A stretch of 64,000 nt of DNA, taken from contig NW_020653200.1 in assembly GCF_003589595.1 (NCBI RefSeq), positions 114,546-178,545 on the forward strand, given 5' to 3'. Below are positions 63,338-64,000 of this stretch, in pieces (position 1 is the first letter of the stretch; each line of letters begins with the position of its first letter). The DNA is from Hyposmocoma kahamanoa (Eukaryota; Arthropoda; Insecta; Lepidoptera; Cosmopterigidae). Under the pieces are notes generated by a model. That model was not told the origin of the DNA, made no database searches, and worked only from the letters and a program-made list of their open reading frames with translations. The position numbers were made by a program, and so were the translations under genes.

Positions 63338-63407
63338 ACGTGTTAACACGGGAGTGCTGAACGAGAAGACTCAAGCTCCTATACATTTAGCTACAGAGCT
63401 TAACAAG
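63338..63407 (+). CDS. TrpA1: TrpA1 exon, third ankyrin repeat
   Basis: 70 nt between GTTACAG and AACAAG|GTATTAG. It completes K and encodes RVNTGVLNEKTQAP then IHLATELNK. This stretch is highly characteristic of TRPA1 (TGVLNEK.QAP.HLATELNK) and secures the identification. It ends in phase 0; later ankyrin repeats and the six-helix pore domain lie beyond the window. Confidence 0.95.
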
Positions 63408-64000
63408 GTATTAGCCATTATTTTAGCTATAATATGAATCGGAGTGCACTTTGGTATTGCTGACGTGAACCCAATATTATTTATGATATTCATTACCATT
63501 AGTTCATACGCGCAAACATGTATCGATTATAGGACAATTTAAGACAACCCAATAATGTTCAGTTCGTTGTTAAGCCTAATAAGTGCATTTAAAGATAAAT
63601 TAATTGTGTATTTATTTTTAAATTTTACTAGGAATATCATTTCGGTGACTTTTGTAGGTGATTATACCTATATTTTCGTAGCACATTACTTTCACGTGTA
63701 TCCAATGATTTGGCCAGTTTTTGACTTGTGCACGCGTCTTGTCCAGCGCACGTGATATACAATTTAAAATTAACGTGTCGTTTTTGTTAGTTAATCAATT
63801 TAATAGAAACAAACACTGTATGTTAGTCCAAATTTATTTTATTATATCACTGAAATCCACACCCTCATTGTCGAGATTAGCGTACACAAATGCACGGACA
63901 AAAAGACTAAAATTCTAAAAATTGATGCTTCAAATTTACGTGTAGTAATAATAGGTAACCTTGTTTTTACTATAAAATAATAAAAGTACAGACCAGAAAC
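63408..64000 (+). other. TrpA1 intron, running off the window
   Basis: GTATTAGCC donor followed by AT-rich sequence; no further exon seen. Confidence 0.7.

Overview
The window is a eukaryotic, almost certainly lepidopteran (moth or butterfly) nuclear fragment. It is AT-rich, has spliced genes with GT/AG introns, and is crowded with insect-type transposable elements: non-LTR retrotransposons of several clades, a broken Ty3/gypsy element, Penelope-like remains, P-like and Harbinger-like non-autonomous DNA transposons, and tRNA-derived SINEs. Nothing bacterial is present: no operons, rRNA, CRISPR or convincing functional tRNA. One 400-base run of N (27293-27692) is an assembly gap.

Host genes are few and widely spaced. 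The main one is the thermosensory/chemosensory cation channel gene TrpA1 on the + strand. I place its first coding exon at 25690-25827 and its first ankyrin-repeat exons at 59317-59473, 59829-59919 and 63338-63407; the gene runs off the right edge. All four exons are phase-compatible, which makes intron 1 about 33.5 kb. Two genes on the opposite strand lie inside TrpA1 introns: a COMM-domain gene (COMMD10-like, 31403-31829) in intron 1, and a two-exon gene for an unrecognised secreted protein (60399-61396) in intron 3. A possible internal exon of another, unrecognised + strand gene lies at 950-1096.

Left part (1-25 kb): LINE 3' fragments, a 5'-truncated LINE with a 609-codon open frame (4287-6113), SINEs, MITEs, inverted Penelope-type termini (13.6 and 20.5 kb) and a 462-bp P-like element that still carries a THAP-type first exon (21.6-22.1 kb). 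Middle part (25-47 kb, inside TrpA1 intron 1): a 124-bp-armed inverted-repeat element, a Penelope-like 3' end, COMMD10, a second P-like relic, and a degenerate gypsy pol (34.7-37.5 kb) split by a MITE with a perfect 8-bp target duplication. Next come more LINE pieces and an RTE-clade LINE truncated at its catalytic box. Right part (47-59 kb): a long, frameshifted CR1-like LINE (47.9-50.9 kb), SINE clusters, a Harbinger-like MITE, and then the ankyrin exons of TrpA1.

Repeat families named here for cross-reference. Repeat A is a ~300-bp element with the core GACGGGACGAACAAGTCGT, about 15 copies. MITE B has termini CATTGACTTACAA, five copies and 8-bp target duplications. Repeat C is the Penelope-like terminal segment with GAAACGTCGG. 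Repeat D is the 'TAGAGGTGGAAT / CCGGAAAGTGC' family. Repeat E is a ~370-bp AT-rich repeat with three copies. SINE1 has a Leu/Ser-tRNA-like head (GTGGCCGAACGGTTA). SINE2 has a head resembling TGGCTTAGTTGG..GGTTCGAATCC. Several copies of repeat A carry later insertions (a LINE, an R1-like LINE, a MITE, another LINE), so relative ages can be read directly from the nesting.
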